Shown in pieces: positions 63,501 to 64,000 of a DNA stretch of 64,000 bases. The stretch's first letter is position 1, and the number at the start of each line of letters is the position of its first letter. The notes beneath the pieces were generated by a model. It made no database searches and was not told where the DNA came from. It saw only the letters and a program-made list of their open reading frames with translations. Both the position numbers and the translations under genes were made by a program. The stretch comes from Psychroflexus halocasei. Lineage in GTDB: Bacteria; Bacteroidota; Bacteroidia; Flavobacteriales; Flavobacteriaceae. The stretch is from contig NZ_FNQF01000004.1 in the NCBI RefSeq assembly GCF_900107595.1, positions 62,001-126,000 of the forward strand, in the 5' to 3' direction.

Positions 63501-64000
63501 TTAATTATTCATTGAAACAATAAACTCTTCATTTGTTTTTGTCTTTTTAACGCGATCACTAATAAACTCCATCGCTTCAATAGGATTCATATCAGCTAAA
63601 TACTTACGCATCACCCACATTTTTTGAATCATATTTTCATCAAGAAGTAAATCATCACGTCTTGTACTTGACGCTGTTAAATCAATCGCTGGGAAGATAC
63701 GACGGTTTGCAATCTTGCGATCAAGCTGCAATTCCATATTACCAGTTCCTTTAAATTCTTCAAAGATAACTTCGTCCATTTTAGAACCAGTATCCGTTAA
63801 AGCAGTAGCAATAATTGATAAAGATCCGCCATTTTCAATATTACGTGCTGCACCGAAAAAACGCTTTGGTTTGTGTAATGCATTTGCATCAACACCACCA
63901 CTTAATACTTTACCACTAGCCGGCTGAACTGTGTTGTATGCTCTTGCTAAACGCGTGATTGAATCTAATAAAATCACGACATCGTGACCACATTCAACCA
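63501..64000 (-). CDS. rho: transcription termination factor Rho, C-terminal part (5' end outside window)
   Basis: About 166 C-terminal codons of Rho run off the right edge. Walker [18 protein letters not shown], the Q-loop [24 protein letters not shown], and [40 protein letters not shown] (R-loop and catalytic surfaces) are all intact. It terminates transcription of untranslated RNA. Bacteroidota Rho often has a long N-terminal insertion, which cannot be judged here. Confidence 0.97.
   Translation of the reverse strand, partial: VECGHDVVILLDSITRLARAYNTVQPASGKVLSGGVDANALHKPKRFFGAARNIENGGSLSIIATALTDTGSKMDEVIFEEFKGTGNMELQLDRKIANRRIFPAIDLTASSTRRDDLLLDENMIQKMWVMRKYLADMNPIEAMEFISDRVKKTKTNEEFIVSMNN

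Overview
The window is a continuous piece of chromosome from a member of Bacteroidota, almost certainly class Flavobacteriia. The evidence is: strongly AT-rich DNA (by eye about one third G+C); repeated promoter elements of the Bacteroidota type (TAnnTTTG, sometimes with TTG 18-20 bases upstream) in place of the enterobacterial -10 box; few Shine-Dalgarno sequences; and family-specific genes such as porX (type IX secretion regulator), ytxJ (bacillithiol system), fused lpxC/fabZ, a second lpxD, DUF6146/DUF6787/DUF4258 proteins and the parE-X-parC arrangement. I see no rRNA, tRNA, CRISPR array, prophage or insertion sequence. The genes read as core chromosome, packed tightly.

Layout. 1-2780: most of an FAD/Fe-S dehydrogenase running off the left edge. 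2.9-11 kb: hpf, an SDR oxidoreductase, a class A penicillin-binding protein, an SdiA-regulated-type protein, a YbdG-like mechanosensitive channel, a DedA-type membrane protein and an SF2 helicase with an operator-like palindrome upstream. 11.2-15.3 kb: an acidic small protein plus yebC, an Lrp/AsnC regulator, an M14 peptidase, an XRE regulator and a small lipoprotein. 15.3-20.2 kb: parE, a small membrane protein and parC. 20.4-23 kb: PASTA protein, RluA-family synthase, YtxJ and a ferredoxin. 23-30 kb: a LuxC-like acyl-CoA reductase, serC, a strikingly diverged serA, rlpA, two small proteins, and an MBOAT acyltransferase with an SGNH-like partner. 30-32.6 kb: an aldehyde dehydrogenase and corA.

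32.6-40.6 kb is a complete histidine operon (hisG-D-C-B-H-A-F-IE) with a TruA-family gene appended at its 3' end. It is preceded by a textbook-style attenuator: a 21-residue leader peptide with four histidine codons, a terminator, and two competing base-pairing segments. This is the best regulatory find in the window.

40.6-48.2 kb: a heme-binding DUF3365 lipoprotein behind an FNR/HcpR-like palindrome, an outer-membrane protein, a GluR0-like ligand-gated potassium channel, a DUF1275 protein, a baeRF-type release-factor-like protein and an aconitase. 48.3-59.3 kb, all on the minus strand: HD hydrolase, lpxD, lpxC/fabZ, lpxA, efp, second lpxD, NTF2-like protein, sucD, fabG, VWA protein and prohibitin, i.e. 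outer-membrane lipid synthesis followed by membrane and TCA-cycle functions. 59.3-64 kb: porX, a decayed DUF748 remnant, tsaE, ald, a DUF4258 protein and the 3' end of rho running off the right edge.

I did not find a convincing new defence or mobile system. The points most worth following are the his attenuator with its operon-linked TruA homologue, the SerA homologue that has lost catalytic and binding residues, and the possible FNR-type control of the heme protein.
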